Shown here in pieces: positions 1 to 8,357 of a DNA stretch of 64,000 nucleotides. Each line of letters opens with the position of its first letter. Position 1 is the first letter of the stretch. The notes below the pieces were generated by a model. The model was not told the origin of the DNA, searched no databases, and saw nothing but the letters and a program-made list of their open reading frames with translations. The position numbers and the translations under genes were made by a program. The DNA lies in the NCBI GenBank assembly GCA_025455015.1, contig JALONI010000001.1, positions 1 through 64,000 on the forward strand. The letters run 5' to 3'. The stretch is from Cyclobacteriaceae bacterium. Its GTDB lineage: Bacteria; Bacteroidota; Bacteroidia; Cytophagales; Cyclobacteriaceae.

Positions 1-99
1 CCGCGGTTAATCATCAGACACTAAACCTTTTCTAACCTCACCCCATCCACACCCTTACTTCTTGACGCGTATCGTTCCCCTCTCCACGGGAGAGGGGCG
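1..99. repeat. 99-bp direct repeat, copy 1
   Basis: Bases 1-99 recur without a mismatch at 185-283. Inside lies a perfect hairpin, with arms at 77-85 and 89-97 and a three-base loop. A second arm, ACCTCACCCC at 35-44, pairs with GGGGTGAGGT at 131-140 in the spacer, so the full element is a nested stem. It looks like a REP-like intergenic palindrome. No gene is visible in it. Confidence 0.85.
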
Positions 100-184
100 C
101 ACAGTTCGTGCGTCTGGCAGGCATCAGGCCGGGGTGAGGTAACAGCCCGCGCATAGCCAAATCCGGAATGACACCTCCGCGCCT

Positions 185-283
185 CCGCGGTTAATCATCA
201 GACACTAAACCTTTTCTAACCTCACCCCATCCACACCCTTACTTCTTGACGCGTATCGTTCCCCTCTCCACGGGAGAGGGGCG
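185..283. repeat. 99-bp direct repeat, copy 2
   Basis: This is an exact second copy of bases 1-99, offset by 184. The copy ends at 283 and lacks the outer GGGGTGAGGT arm that follows copy 1, so it is a truncated element lying just upstream of the SDR gene. The shared inner hairpin could act in transcription termination or mRNA stability, but no T-tract follows it. Confidence 0.85.
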
Positions 284-347
284 TACCACCTTGTATTTTG
301 TTTCCCCAAAAAAGTTAGCCACTTTTCAGGCACTATCCATCCACCGT

Positions 348-1097
348 ATGAACTGGTCATTGGCAAACAAAAAGGCGTTGGTGACGGGCGGCACCAAAGG
401 CATCGGCAAAGCCACCGCGCAAGAACTGTTAGACCTGGGCGCAGAGGTACTCGTCATTGCCCGCGATACCAAGTCGATTGAAGGGAAACTGCGCCACTCT
501 GCCCGCCTCTATGTGATGCCGGGTGATGTGACGCAACCCGGTTTTCGTCAGGACCTCATCCGCAAAGTAGAAGAAAACTGGGGCAAGCTGGACATCCTGG
601 TGAACAACGTGGGTAGCAACATCCGTAAAAAATTTGCCGACTACACCGAAGAAGAATACCGCCAACTGTTTGACCTCAACCTGTTCAGCCTGATGGAGCT
701 GACGCGGCTGGCGTTTCCGATGCTGAAAAATGCTGAACACGCCAGCGTAATCAACGTGGCCTCGGTGGCCGGTGAGTGGGACGTGCTGAGCGGGCCTCCG
801 TACGGCATGACCAAGGCCGCCATCCTCCAACTGTCGCGGCACCTGGCTACAGAATGGGCCGAGCACGGCATCCGCGTCAACAGCGTGTCGCCCTGGTACA
901 TTGAAACACCGCTGACGGAGGCCGTGCTGGCGCAGCCGGAGCGGATGTCTAAAATCATCGAACGCACTCCGCTACAGCGCGTGGGACAACCCGAAGAGGT
1001 GGCGGCTGCCATTGCCTTTCTGGCCATGGACAAAGCCAGCTACATCACAGGCCAAAACATCCGCGTAGACGGGGGCATGTCGGTGAAAGGGCTGTAA
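348..1097 (+). CDS. SDR family oxidoreductase (tropinone reductase-like)
   Basis: This is a 249-residue classical short-chain dehydrogenase/reductase that should use NAD(P)H on a hydroxyl or ketone substrate. The N-terminal Rossmann motif TGGTKGIG sits near residue 13. The NNVG motif follows, then the catalytic Ser within VASVAG and Tyr-x3-Lys as YGMTK. The C-terminal IRVDGG ending is typical. NVGSNIRK resembles the tropinone-reductase-like subgroup, but the substrate is unknown. An in-frame ATG exists at 246, inside the upstream repeat. I chose the ATG at 348 because homology to the Rossmann start begins there and the residues before it look non-coding. Confidence 0.9.
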   Translation: MNWSLANKKALVTGGTKGIGKATAQELLDLGAEVLVIARDTKSIEGKLRHSARLYVMPGDVTQPGFRQDLIRKVEENWGKLDILVNNVGSNIRKKFADYTEEEYRQLFDLNLFSLMELTRLAFPMLKNAEHASVINVASVAGEWDVLSGPPYGMTKAAILQLSRHLATEWAEHGIRVNSVSPWYIETPLTEAVLAQPERMSKIIERTPLQRVGQPEEVAAAIAFLAMDKASYITGQNIRVDGGMSVKGL

Positions 1098-1136
1098 GCG
1101 GAAGCACGATCTCCTACCCAACAAAACAAGTTTGGC

Positions 1137-2356
1137 ATGACACACAACCTGATCTGTTTGGCAGCCCTGCTTCTGACAACGGGGCCTGCCTGGGCACAAC
1201 CTTCAAAGACAGGCGTGGCCGGGCGGCCCGAAGACCACGGCATGTCGTCCGCACGGTTGCAACGCATCGATCAACTGCTGGACACGCACGTCCAAAACCT
1301 GTGGATACCGGGGGCCGTGGCCATCATCGTGCGGAACGGAAAAATCATTCACCTCAAGGCCTATGGCTATCGCGACACCGAAACCAAAGCGGCCCTAAAA
1401 ACAACGGACATCTTCCGCATTGCCTCTCAAACGAAAGCTATCACCAGTCTGGCCGTGATGATGTTGTGGGAAGAAGGAAAATTTCAATTGGATGATGCGG
1501 TGTCGCGCTACATCCCCGAATTCAAAAACCCGCGCGTGCTCACCACGCTGAATTGGAGTGATACGACCTACGCGACCGTGCCCGCCAAAAGCGAAATCAC
1601 CATCCGCCAGTTGCTCACCCACACTTCGGGCATCGACTATGCCGCCATCGGCAGCCAGGAATTTCGGGCCATTTATGCCAAGGCGGGTGTACCCAGCGGC
1701 ATTGGCAATGCCTCCATGGTGCTGGCCAACAAGATGAAACGGCTCGGTACGCTTCCGCTCAAGCATCACCCGGGTGAACAGTACACCTATGGGCTCAATA
1801 CCGATGTGCTCGGCTATTTGGTGGAAGTAGTGTCCGGGCTTTCGCTCGATCAATTTTTTCGCCAGCGCATCTTTCAACCGCTGGGTATGAATGACACACA
1901 CTTCTACCTGCCCCGGGAAAAGCATCACCGCCTGGTCACGCTGTATCAAAGTCGTGAGGGCCGCGTGGTGCCGGTGTCCAGCGAGGCGTATGACGGGGTA
2001 AACCCAAACTACCCCACGCTGGAGGGAACGTACTTTTCGGGTGGCGCAGGGCTGAGTTCCACCGTGGAAGACTATGCACGCTTCCTCCAACTCTTTCTCA
2101 ACAAGGGCGAACTGAATGGCGTACGGCTGATCAGCCGCAAAACGGCCTGGGGTTTGGGCTGGAAACGGAAAAGAACGATGCGCAGTCGGTTCTTTCGATG
2201 GGCAGCTTTAGCTGGGGCGGGGCCTTCAACACACACTATTGGGCCGATCCTAAGGAAAAATTAATCGGGCTGGTGTTCACCAACATGTACAACACTCCGT
2301 ATTGGCACCTGGGCGACACGTACAAAGTGCTGACCTATCAGGCCATTGCCGATTAA
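1137..2356 (+). pseudogene. Beta-lactamase-family serine hydrolase, frameshifted near its C terminus
   Basis: This is a secreted class C beta-lactamase/esterase-type serine hydrolase. A signal peptide ends near AWAQ at about residue 21. The nucleophile motif is SQTK with Ser97 and Lys100, and a Tyr motif lies in TYGLN. Reading frame one diverges after LISRKTA near 2147 and stops at 2264 with unrelated sequence. The correct C terminus continues in another frame from about 2147 (GFGLETEK), through the third-motif region SWGGAFNTHYW, to a TAA at 2354-2356. The usual spacer between these two parts is also shorter than expected, so a small frame-changing deletion is likely. Without repair the enzyme lacks its third active-site element. 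A sequencing error cannot be excluded. Confidence 0.8.
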
Positions 2357-2393
2357 CCCGTACCTTGGCAGCGCAATTCAAACACCACACGTG

Positions 2394-2741
2394 ATGAAAA
2401 AAATGGTATTCGTCTTTTTCGCTTTGTTGGCGGCCGCACCCTTGGCCCAGGCCCAACTCATCAAAACGCAACTTATTTTAAAAGTAGTGGACGAACTGGG
2501 CAATCCCGTAGGCCAGGCCTCGGTGAAACTGTTCGAAACCGAAGCCGACTATACCCAGGAAAAAAACGTGGTGTTTGAGGGCACCACAGACGACAAAGGT
2601 GTGGTGCAATTCAAGCGTATGAAGGCCATTCAATATTTCCTGATCGTGCGCAAAGACGACAGAGACAACCAGGGCGGGGGCGAAAAGGTGGGGCCGCTGG
2701 AGGAAAACAAATTCAACAAAGCCACGGTGGTGATACAATAG
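2394..2741 (+). CDS. Small secreted protein with Cna-B/carboxypeptidase-regulatory-like fold
   Basis: This is a 115-residue protein with a clear signal peptide of Lys-Lys, hydrophobic run and AQAQ cleavage near residue 20. The mature part reads as one beta-sandwich of the carboxypeptidase regulatory or Cna-B type: KVVDELGNPVGQASVKLFE, then TDDKGVVQFKRM, then YFLIVRKDD. Such domains are common periplasmic or surface modules in Bacteroidota, and no enzymatic residues are evident. The ATG at 2394 begins the signal peptide. An earlier in-frame ATG at 2346 would overlap the end of the hydrolase remnant and spoil the signal. The function is unknown. Confidence 0.75.
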   Translation: MKKMVFVFFALLAAAPLAQAQLIKTQLILKVVDELGNPVGQASVKLFETEADYTQEKNVVFEGTTDDKGVVQFKRMKAIQYFLIVRKDDRDNQGGGEKVGPLEENKFNKATVVIQ

Positions 2742-2900
2742 GAAATTCAGTATTCGAGATTCAAGGTTCGAGGTTTGAGGTTCAAAAGTTGCCATGTTGT
2801 AAAGGCTGGAAGCCGGGAAGACGGAAGTCCAAAAGTCCAAAAGTTGGGAAGACCGGAAGTCCGAGAGTTCACGGCTGAAAGTTCAACATGTAGGCGAACT
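2742..2900. repeat. Low-complexity intergenic filler of TTCRAGGTTC / GGAAGTCC words
   Basis: The gap is built from short reiterated words: TTCGAGATTCAAGGTTCGAGG-like units, then GGAAGTCC, AAAAGTCC and GGAAGACC units. The same vocabulary recurs at 8358-8483, 10905-10993 and 57358-57650, sometimes on the opposite strand. This marks a dispersed intergenic repeat family. No ORF is credible here. Confidence 0.6.
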
Positions 2901-2941
2901 CTCATTATCCACGCTGCAACGCAAATGCCACCCCCACCTGA

Positions 2942-3502
2942 ATGTTGAATTTTAATCTCAGTATGCCCATCCAGCCCTTTGATCTGAACAACGCACTTTC
3001 GGCCTATCGCTGTTTGCCGGAAGAGGAGGTTTTCGTGGCGCGCTGCCGGGCGTTGTTGCAGCATCCGCAGGCCTTTGAGCGCACACACTTGCCCGGCCAC
3101 TTCACAGGGTCGGCTTGGATTGTCAATCCGCAGCGCACGCATGCCTTGTTGGTTCACCATGGCAAACTGAATCGGTGGATGCAGCCGGGCGGTCATGCCG
3201 ATGGTGACCGGGATTTGTTTCGGGTGGCCTTGAAGGAAGCGCAGGAAGAAACCGGGGCCGTACCCATGCACACCTCGCCCGTGATTTTTGACATTGACAT
3301 ACACCCCATCCCGGCCCGCAAAGACATGCCCCCGCACGAGCACTATGACATTCGTTTTTTGCTGGTCGCGGACGATCGACTGCCGGTGGCCGTCAGCGAA
3401 GAATCGCACGATGTGCAATGGGTAGCACTACCCACCCTCGAAGCAGGTACGCGAGAGCGGTCAGTGTTGCGCCTGCGGGAAAAGCTACTTCGAAGCAATT
3501 AG
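2942..3502 (+). CDS. NUDIX hydrolase
   Basis: This is a 186-residue NUDIX-fold protein expected to cleave a nucleoside diphosphate linked to another moiety. The Nudix box starts at GGHADGD and ends KEAQEETG. It keeps the essential E-x-x-E-E-x-G metal-binding core, while the first Glu of the consensus is replaced and Arg is Lys. WMQPGGH just before it is typical of the family, and the C-terminal half carries the V-x-W edge (VQWVALP). Translation may begin at 2942 or at the in-frame ATG at 2963. The last 18 bases overlap the end of a convergent small gene. The substrate cannot be inferred. Confidence 0.85.
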   Translation: MLNFNLSMPIQPFDLNNALSAYRCLPEEEVFVARCRALLQHPQAFERTHLPGHFTGSAWIVNPQRTHALLVHHGKLNRWMQPGGHADGDRDLFRVALKEAQEETGAVPMHTSPVIFDIDIHPIPARKDMPPHEHYDIRFLLVADDRLPVAVSEESHDVQWVALPTLEAGTRERSVLRLREKLLRSN

Positions 3503-3646
3503 CAGCATCGCAAACGCGATGACCACCATCCAAAAACTATAGCCGGCCAAGGATGGGATGATGACGGTGCGGGTGGCCATGAGTACCGCCAGCAAGACCA
3601 ACAGCACCGCCACTACTTTGAGGATGTTCCGTGTTTTGTTGCTCAT
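3485..3646 (-). CDS. 53-aa membrane protein downstream of slyD
   Basis: This short reading frame, with ATG at 3644-3646 and TAG at 3485-3487, encodes 53 residues. It starts with a basic MSNKTRNILK. One hydrophobic helix runs from about residue 10 to 25, a short loop TRTVIIPSLAG follows, and a second helix with WMVVIAFAMLLIA ends in Ser-Lys. It begins 18 bases after the slyD stop on the same strand, so it is probably cotranscribed with slyD. Its 3' end overlaps the convergent NUDIX gene by 18 bases. The charge pattern and two helices look like a genuine small membrane protein, but I recognise no family. Confidence 0.55.
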   Translation of the reverse strand: MSNKTRNILKVVAVLLVLLAVLMATRTVIIPSLAGYSFWMVVIAFAMLLIASK

Positions 3647-3664
3647 GGATGCGAGGGTTGCGGA

Positions 3665-4135
3665 TTAATGATGATGCCCGTGCGGGCCGTGTACGTGGCC
3701 GTGCGAGATCTCTTCGGCTGTCGCGCTGCGCACATCCATCACTTCCACATCGAATAACAGTGTTACGCCCGCCAGCGGGTGGTTGGCATCCACGGTCACG
3801 CCATCCAAGCCTACGTGGGTCACGGTAACCACCCCGCCCTGGTTGGTGGAAAACTGCATGCCCTGTTTTACTTCCTGGTCGCCAAAGGCGGTGCGCGGCA
3901 CTTTTTGCACCAGCGTATCGTCTTTTTGTCCGTAGCCCTTTTCGGGCGATATGTTCAGGTTCAACTTGTCGCCCTTCTTTTTTCCTTCCAGCCCCTCTTC
4001 CATGCCCATGATCAAATTGCCCGCGCCATGCAGGTAGTGAAGCGGATCGCGGCCACTGCTCGTATCCAGTACCGTTCCTTCCAGGTTGCGCAGCGTGTAG
4101 TGGATAGACGCCACCATGTTTTTAGTGATTTGCAT
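3665..4135 (-). CDS. slyD: FKBP-type peptidyl-prolyl isomerase, SlyD-like
   Basis: This is a 156-residue cytosolic prolyl isomerase and chaperone. The FKBP core is interrupted by an insert-in-flap domain, as in SlyD. The motifs YTLRNLEGTVLDTS, GAGNLIMGMEEGLEGKKKGD and the NHPLAGVTLLFDVEV ending are diagnostic. The C-terminal tail is His-rich (HGHVHGPHGHHH) and should bind nickel or other metals. An ATG at 4153 adds six residues. The ATG at 4135, giving MQITKNMVASIHYTL, matches the usual family start and is preferred. The small membrane gene at 3485-3646 follows in the same transcript. Confidence 0.92.
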   Translation of the reverse strand: MQITKNMVASIHYTLRNLEGTVLDTSSGRDPLHYLHGAGNLIMGMEEGLEGKKKGDKLNLNISPEKGYGQKDDTLVQKVPRTAFGDQEVKQGMQFSTNQGGVVTVTHVGLDGVTVDANHPLAGVTLLFDVEVMDVRSATAEEISHGHVHGPHGHHH

Positions 4136-4194
4136 GAGCGATTTTTTTTGCAAATCTATAATTTTTGCGCCAAAATACGATGTACTTTCGTGCC

Positions 4195-4461
4195 ATGACT
4201 GTTGCAGATTGGATCGAAGCCATCGGCTTATTCGGGGCCTTCCTTACCTCCATCACGTTTGTGCCGCAAGTGGTCAAAGCGTGGCAGACCAGGAGCGTGG
4301 GCGACCTGAGCCTGGCCACCATGTGCATCGTGCTCACGAGCGCGCTGGTGTGGCTGGTGTACGGGTTGGCGTTGGGGCTTCGCCCGGTCATCATCGCCAA
4401 CAGCCTCATTGCTGTGCTCAGCGCTCTGCTCATTTATTTCAAGTTCACCTTCCCGAAATAA
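4195..4461 (+). CDS. SemiSWEET / PQ-loop sugar transporter
   Basis: This is an 88-residue protein with three hydrophobic helices and the PQ motif FVPQVVKAW in the first helix. It is followed by RSVGDLS, a near-universal SemiSWEET signature, and by a Trp/Asn in the second and third helices (WLVYGLALG, IIANS). SemiSWEETs dimerise to form a six-helix facilitator for sugars. The ATG at 4195 gives the usual N terminus, and an in-frame ATG at 4165 would add a hydrophilic stretch. A TACTTTCG box at 4183-4190 resembles a Bacteroidota -7 element but lies very near the start codon. The gene is divergent from slyD. Confidence 0.88.
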   Translation: MTVADWIEAIGLFGAFLTSITFVPQVVKAWQTRSVGDLSLATMCIVLTSALVWLVYGLALGLRPVIIANSLIAVLSALLIYFKFTFPK

Positions 4462-4531
4462 CCCCTTCCGGCTTTCGGTATTTGCCCTTACCTTTGCCCT
4501 CCTTCGCCCCTAACGGGCTTATTCATACCCT

Positions 4532-5863
4532 ATGTTCGACAGCCTAAGTCTCAAACTGGAAAAAGCCTTTCAAACCCTGAAAGGCCAGTCCAAAATCACG
4601 GAAATAAACGTAGCCTCCACCATCAAGGAGATACGCAAGGCACTCATTGACGCGGACGTCAACTACAAAGTGGCCAAAGAGGTCACGGACGAGATCAAGG
4701 AAAAGGCCATGGGCCAAAACGTGCTCACGTCCCTCTCGCCCGGCCAACTGCTCACCAAAATCACCAATGACGAGTTAACCCACCTGATGGGCGGCCAAAG
4801 CGAAGACATCTCGCTGGAAGGAAATCCTTCCGTGATCCTCATCGCGGGGTTGCAAGGGTCGGGTAAGACCACCTTCTCGGGCAAACTTGCCAACTACATC
4901 AAACGCCAAGGGCGCGAGGTGCTGTTGGTGGCGTGCGACATTTATCGACCTGCGGCCATCGACCAACTGAACGTGCTGGGCGAACAAATAGGCGTGAGCG
5001 TGTTTTCGGAGCCGGATAACAAAAATGCTGTCCACATCGCCAAAGCGGCCATGGAGCATGCCAAGAAGGTAAATGCCCGCGTGGTCATTGTGGATACCGC
5101 AGGCCGCCTGGCGGTAGATGAAGAGATGATGGATGAAATCGCCAAGCTGAAAGAGGCACTCAAGCCATCCGAAACTCTTTTTGTAGTAGATGCCATGACG
5201 GGGCAAGACGCGGTCAATACCGCCAAAGCATTTAACGAGCGGTTGAATTTCAATGGCGTGGTGCTTACCAAAATGGATGGCGATACCCGCGGGGGGGCTG
5301 CGCTCTCCATCAGGCGCGTGGTGGAAAAACCCATCAAGTTTATCAGCTCGGGCGAGAAGATGGATGCCATCGACCGGTTTTACCCGGAGCGGATGGCCAG
5401 CCGTATTTTGGGCATGGGCGATGTGGTGAGCTTGGTGGAAAAAGCCCAACAGACCTTTGACCAAGAAGAGGCGCGCAGGCTCAACGCCAAAATGCGCAAA
5501 AACCAGTTTGACCTCAACGACTTTTTGGGCCAACTGGAGCAAATCAAAAAAATGGGTAACATGAAAGACCTGCTCGGCATGATACCCGGCATGGGCAAGG
5601 CGCTGAAAGACGTAGACATTGACGACAATTCGTTTAAACCGGTGGAGGCGATCATCCGCTCCATGACCTTGGACGAGCGGCAGAACCCCGACATCATCAA
5701 CCCGAGCCGCAAAAACCGGATCGCCAAGGGAAGCGGCACTTCTGTGCAACAGGTGAACCAATTGCTGAAACAGTTTGAAGACATGCGCAAGATGATGAAG
5801 ACCGTAAACAAAATGGGTGGGGGCAAACGCGCGCTGAATGCGCTGAATCCGTTTGGGCGGTAG
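4532..5863 (+). CDS. ffh: Signal recognition particle GTPase Ffh
   Basis: This 443-residue protein binds signal sequences of nascent membrane and secreted proteins and, with SRP RNA and FtsY, targets ribosomes to the membrane. The N-terminal helical N domain covers about residues 1-90. The G domain carries the P-loop GLQGSGKTT, the motif DTAGR and TKMDGD. The C-terminal M domain is methionine-rich (GNMKDLLGMIPGMGK, MRKMMKTVNKMGGG). The length is normal. A TACCTTTG box lies at 4489-4496. No SRP RNA gene was recognised beside it. Confidence 0.97.
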   Translation: MFDSLSLKLEKAFQTLKGQSKITEINVASTIKEIRKALIDADVNYKVAKEVTDEIKEKAMGQNVLTSLSPGQLLTKITNDELTHLMGGQSEDISLEGNPSVILIAGLQGSGKTTFSGKLANYIKRQGREVLLVACDIYRPAAIDQLNVLGEQIGVSVFSEPDNKNAVHIAKAAMEHAKKVNARVVIVDTAGRLAVDEEMMDEIAKLKEALKPSETLFVVDAMTGQDAVNTAKAFNERLNFNGVVLTKMDGDTRGGAALSIRRVVEKPIKFISSGEKMDAIDRFYPERMASRILGMGDVVSLVEKAQQTFDQEEARRLNAKMRKNQFDLNDFLGQLEQIKKMGNMKDLLGMIPGMGKALKDVDIDDNSFKPVEAIIRSMTLDERQNPDIINPSRKNRIAKGSGTSVQQVNQLLKQFEDMRKMMKTVNKMGGGKRALNALNPFGR

Positions 5864-5951
5864 CCGGCCGATGGCCCCGGGCAGGCCGGCTTTGACATTC
5901 CACGTAAATTTCTTTTACTTCGTAGCGTTATTTACGCAAACCAATAACGCT

Positions 5952-6053
5952 ATGGCAAAAGGACAAGACAAACGCAAGGAGACCAAGAAGGCTCCTACCA
6001 AAACGCTCAAAGAAAAACGAGCCGAAAAGAAAGCCAAAAAAGGCAACGGGTAA
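5952..6053 (+). CDS. 33-aa lysine-rich basic protein
   Basis: This very short gene starts with ATG at 5952 and stops at 6053. The 33 residues begin MAKGQDKRKE and are dominated by Lys, with KTLKEKRAEKKAKK at the end. Similar 30-40 residue MxKGQDKxKE proteins are widespread small orthologues of unknown function, probably binding nucleic acid. A rho-independent terminator follows 22 bases after the stop, which supports a real transcription unit. An in-frame upstream ATG at 5853 overlaps the end of ffh and gives unconvincing sequence. Confidence 0.75.
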   Translation: MAKGQDKRKETKKAPTKTLKEKRAEKKAKKGNG

Positions 6054-6074
6054 GGCAACCGCCCCGAGAAGAAA

Positions 6075-6102
6075 AGCCGTCTGGATCAGATGGCTTTTTT
6101 TT
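6075..6102 (+). terminator. Rho-independent terminator after the 33-aa gene
   Basis: The arms GCCGTCTG (6076-6083) and CAGATGGC (6087-6094) pair with one G-U wobble around a GAT loop. Eight T follow at 6095-6102. The site closes the ffh/33-aa transcription unit. Confidence 0.85.
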
Positions 6103-6285
6103 ATTGTCCTTCGCTCACCCCAAGCCACCCGGGCAGGGCTCTGTAAACTCCGATTTTTACCCACAGCCGCGTGTGGTGGCCGCCCGTGTATGTTCAGGCC
6201 CAGCGAAAAAATAAACCGGCCGCAACAGAACCATCGCCCAACCGTGGCCGTTTAGTAAAGGAGTTTATAGGTTAACCATACACCC

Positions 6286-6326
6286 GAAAATGCTCTGGAA
6301 CCAATACCGGAGCATTTTCCTTTTTT
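6286..6326 (+). terminator. Terminator or attenuator in the DUF2911 leader
   Basis: The arms GAAAATGCTC (6286-6295) and GAGCATTTTC (6310-6319) extend by further pairs around an eight-base loop. They are followed by C and six T. The last T is only 29 bases before the ATG at 6356, which leaves too little room for a full -33/-7 promoter. Transcription of the gene therefore probably starts upstream and crosses this hairpin, so attenuation is possible. Alternatively it ends a short non-coding transcript from 6103-6285, where I see no gene. Confidence 0.65.
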
Positions 6327-6355
6327 ATTATCAACTCATTCAAAAATCAAAAAAC

Positions 6356-6862
6356 ATGAAAAAACTGTCGTATTTGTTAGTGCTCGTGGCTGTTGCAACG
6401 GCTGCGCAGGCGCAAGACAAAAAGCCCGCCAGCCCCAAAGAAACCGTGAAAGGCACCGTAGGAGGTGCTGGTGTTGAGATTGTGTATTGTCGCCCGTCAG
6501 CTCGGGGGCGGAAGATGTTAGGCGGAAACGAACCGTATGGCCAGGTTTGGCGCACGGGTGCCAATGAGGCTACCACGATTGAGTTTGATCGGGACGTGGT
6601 CATTGAAGGCAAGGATTTGCCGAAGGGGAAGTATGAACTGTTTACCATCCCGGGCGAAACCGAATGGACCATCATAGTTCAAAAATTTGGCAAGCAGTGG
6701 GGTGCGTATAAATACAACCAAAGCAGCGATGTGCTACGCGCCACGGTGAAGGCAGGCAAGCCTTCCGCTTTTGTCGAAACATTCACCATTGCCACTGACC
6801 CCAGCGCCATCAATCTCAGTTGGGAAAACACGCTGGTCAGTTTCTCGGTCAAGAGCAAATAA
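6356..6862 (+). CDS. DUF2911 domain-containing secreted protein
   Basis: This is a 168-residue protein with a signal peptide ending at AQAQ near residue 19, followed by one DUF2911 domain. The family hallmarks are visible: VEIVYCRPSARGRKM, YGQVWRTGANEATT, KGKYELFTIPG and WENTLVSF. DUF2911 proteins are periplasmic beta-rich proteins of unknown function, common in Bacteroidota and often annotated only by domain. The ATG at 6356 is the start of the signal peptide, and the longer frame from 6290 crosses the terminator hairpin. Terminators lie on both sides (6286-6326 and 6903-6929), so it is monocistronic or leader-controlled. Confidence 0.88.
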   Translation: MKKLSYLLVLVAVATAAQAQDKKPASPKETVKGTVGGAGVEIVYCRPSARGRKMLGGNEPYGQVWRTGANEATTIEFDRDVVIEGKDLPKGKYELFTIPGETEWTIIVQKFGKQWGAYKYNQSSDVLRATVKAGKPSAFVETFTIATDPSAINLSWENTLVSFSVKSK

Positions 6863-6902
6863 GGTAGCGCCCACCCAAGAAACGGAGGCCTGCGCCCCAC
6901 CG

Positions 6903-6929
6903 CCCCTTCCCGTCCGGAAGGGGTTTTTT
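6903..6929 (+). terminator. Rho-independent terminator after DUF2911 gene
   Basis: CCCCTTCC (6903-6910) and GGAAGGGG (6916-6923) form a perfect eight-pair stem with a CGTCC loop, followed by six T at 6924-6929. It ends the DUF2911 transcript before the rimB-like gene. Confidence 0.88.
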
Positions 6930-6982
6930 CATTTTGCGTTTCCTCAAAATATTCTGCTAACTTTTCCGCGGTTAACAGCGGT

Positions 6983-7426
6983 ATGCCGGACGTCACCAAG
7001 CCACTGAAAATACTGGGTCGTAACGACCGCGTGGATTTACCCAAGCTGGGGATCTATGACATCCATGCCAAAGTGGATACGGGCGCTTACAACTGCAGCC
7101 TGCACTGCTCCCGTGCCGAGGTGGTGGACGGAAAACTGGAGTTTGTCCTGCTGGACGAAGAGCGCCCCGAGTTTACCGGGATGAAGTTTGTGTTCAAACG
7201 ATTCAAACAGCGCGAAATAAAAAATTCCTTTGGTGAGGCCGAATTGCGCTATGTGATCAAAACCACCATCCGCATTCACGGCCGCCTGATACGGGCCGAG
7301 TTTTCGCTAAGCAACCGGGGCAATCTGACGTTTCCCATTTTGCTGGGTCGCAAAATACTGCGCGACCGCTTCCTCATTGACGTCACCAAAAAAGACCTAT
7401 CTTTCCTCAGCAAATACGCTCGGTAA
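6983..7426 (+). CDS. RimB-like retropepsin-type protease (Zn_protease/RimK-linked family)
   Basis: This is a 147-residue protein of the family once called putative ATP-dependent zinc protease and now seen as a retropepsin-like aspartic peptidase. The active-site loop [12 protein letters not shown] places Asp-Thr-Gly-Ala at residues 32-35. ILLGRKIL near the C terminus is the second flap-side motif. In Pseudomonas the homologue RimB trims glutamate tails added by RimK. Here it precedes rimK by 19 bases, so the pair is an operon. Action on RimK-made tails is inferred from this neighbourhood and not proven for this organism. Confidence 0.85.
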   Translation: MPDVTKPLKILGRNDRVDLPKLGIYDIHAKVDTGAYNCSLHCSRAEVVDGKLEFVLLDEERPEFTGMKFVFKRFKQREIKNSFGEAELRYVIKTTIRIHGRLIRAEFSLSNRGNLTFPILLGRKILRDRFLIDVTKKDLSFLSKYAR

Positions 7427-7445
7427 CCCCCAACCCCCGCATCGT

Positions 7446-8357
7446 ATGAACATTGCCATCCTCTCGCGCGACTCCAAACTGTATTCCACGCGAAGGCTAA
7501 AAGAAGCCGGTGAAAAACGCGGCCACAAAGTGGAAATCATCGACCACATGAAGTGTGTGCTGCTCATCGAAAAGAAAAACCCGATGGTGTGGTACAACGG
7601 CCGCAGGCTCGATTACTTTGATGCGGTCATTCCGCGCATTGGGGCCTCGGTCACGTTTTATGGCGCTGCGGTGGTACGGCAGTTTGAGATGATGAAGGTC
7701 TTCACGGCCGTGGAGTCGCAGGCCTTGATCCGCTCGCGCGACAAACTGCGTTGCCTTCAGATTTTATCGCGGGCCGGCCTAGGGTTGCCCAAAACCATTT
7801 TCATGGATTATTCGAAAGACACCGAAGGGGTGATCGAAGCCGTGGGCGGGGCACCGGTGGTCATCAAACTACTGGAAGGCACGCAGGGGCTGGGCGTGGT
7901 ATTGGCCGAAAATAAAAAGGCCGCCCAGTCAGTGATCGAGGCTTTTCACGGAGTGAAGGCGCGCATCATTGTGCAAGAGTTTATCAAAGAGGCCAAAGGG
8001 GCCGATGTGCGTGCCTTTGTGGTAAATGACGAGGTGGTGGGCGCCATGCGCAGGCAAGCCACACGCGAAGGTGAATTCCGCTCTAACCTGCACCGTGGGG
8101 GCGTAGCCACATTGGTAAAGCTTTCAAAACAAGAAAAGCATACGGCCATTACGGCTGCCAAAAAAATGGGCCTGGGCGTAGCCGGGGTGGATATGCTTAT
8201 CTCCAAACGCGGACCTTTGATCATCGAAGTAAACTCCTCGCCCGGGCTGGAAGGCATTGAAGGCGCCACAAAAGTTGACATTGCCGGAAAGATTTACCAA
8301 TACATCGAGAAAAATGCAGGCAAACACATGATCCAAAAAGACAAGGTAAATGCGTGA
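7446..8357 (+). CDS. rimK: RimK-type ATP-grasp alpha-L-glutamate ligase
   Basis: This 303-residue ATP-grasp enzyme should ligate glutamate to a peptide C terminus, classically that of ribosomal protein S6, or build poly-glutamate. The N-terminal pre-ATP-grasp domain contains [15 protein letters not shown]. The ATP-grasp core shows [29 protein letters not shown] and the metal-binding end [14 protein letters not shown]. The length matches E. coli RimK. The start at 7446 (MNIAILSR) is standard, and a longer frame overlaps the upstream gene. It sits between the RimB-like protease and an AstE-like deacylase, which suggests a reversible tailing system. Confidence 0.93.
   Translation: MNIAILSRDSKLYSTRRLKEAGEKRGHKVEIIDHMKCVLLIEKKNPMVWYNGRRLDYFDAVIPRIGASVTFYGAAVVRQFEMMKVFTAVESQALIRSRDKLRCLQILSRAGLGLPKTIFMDYSKDTEGVIEAVGGAPVVIKLLEGTQGLGVVLAENKKAAQSVIEAFHGVKARIIVQEFIKEAKGADVRAFVVNDEVVGAMRRQATREGEFRSNLHRGGVATLVKLSKQEKHTAITAAKKMGLGVAGVDMLISKRGPLIIEVNSSPGLEGIEGATKVDIAGKIYQYIEKNAGKHMIQKDKVNA

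Noticed and set aside
1137-2356. Programmed frameshift in the serine hydrolase
   Set aside because: No slippery heptamer was noticed at the break and residues appear to be missing, so a deletion is the simpler explanation.
6103-6326. SRP RNA or 6S RNA near ffh
   Set aside because: The conserved GGAAGCAG-type tetraloop and bulge sequences of SRP RNA were not found, and I cannot support a 6S fold by eye.
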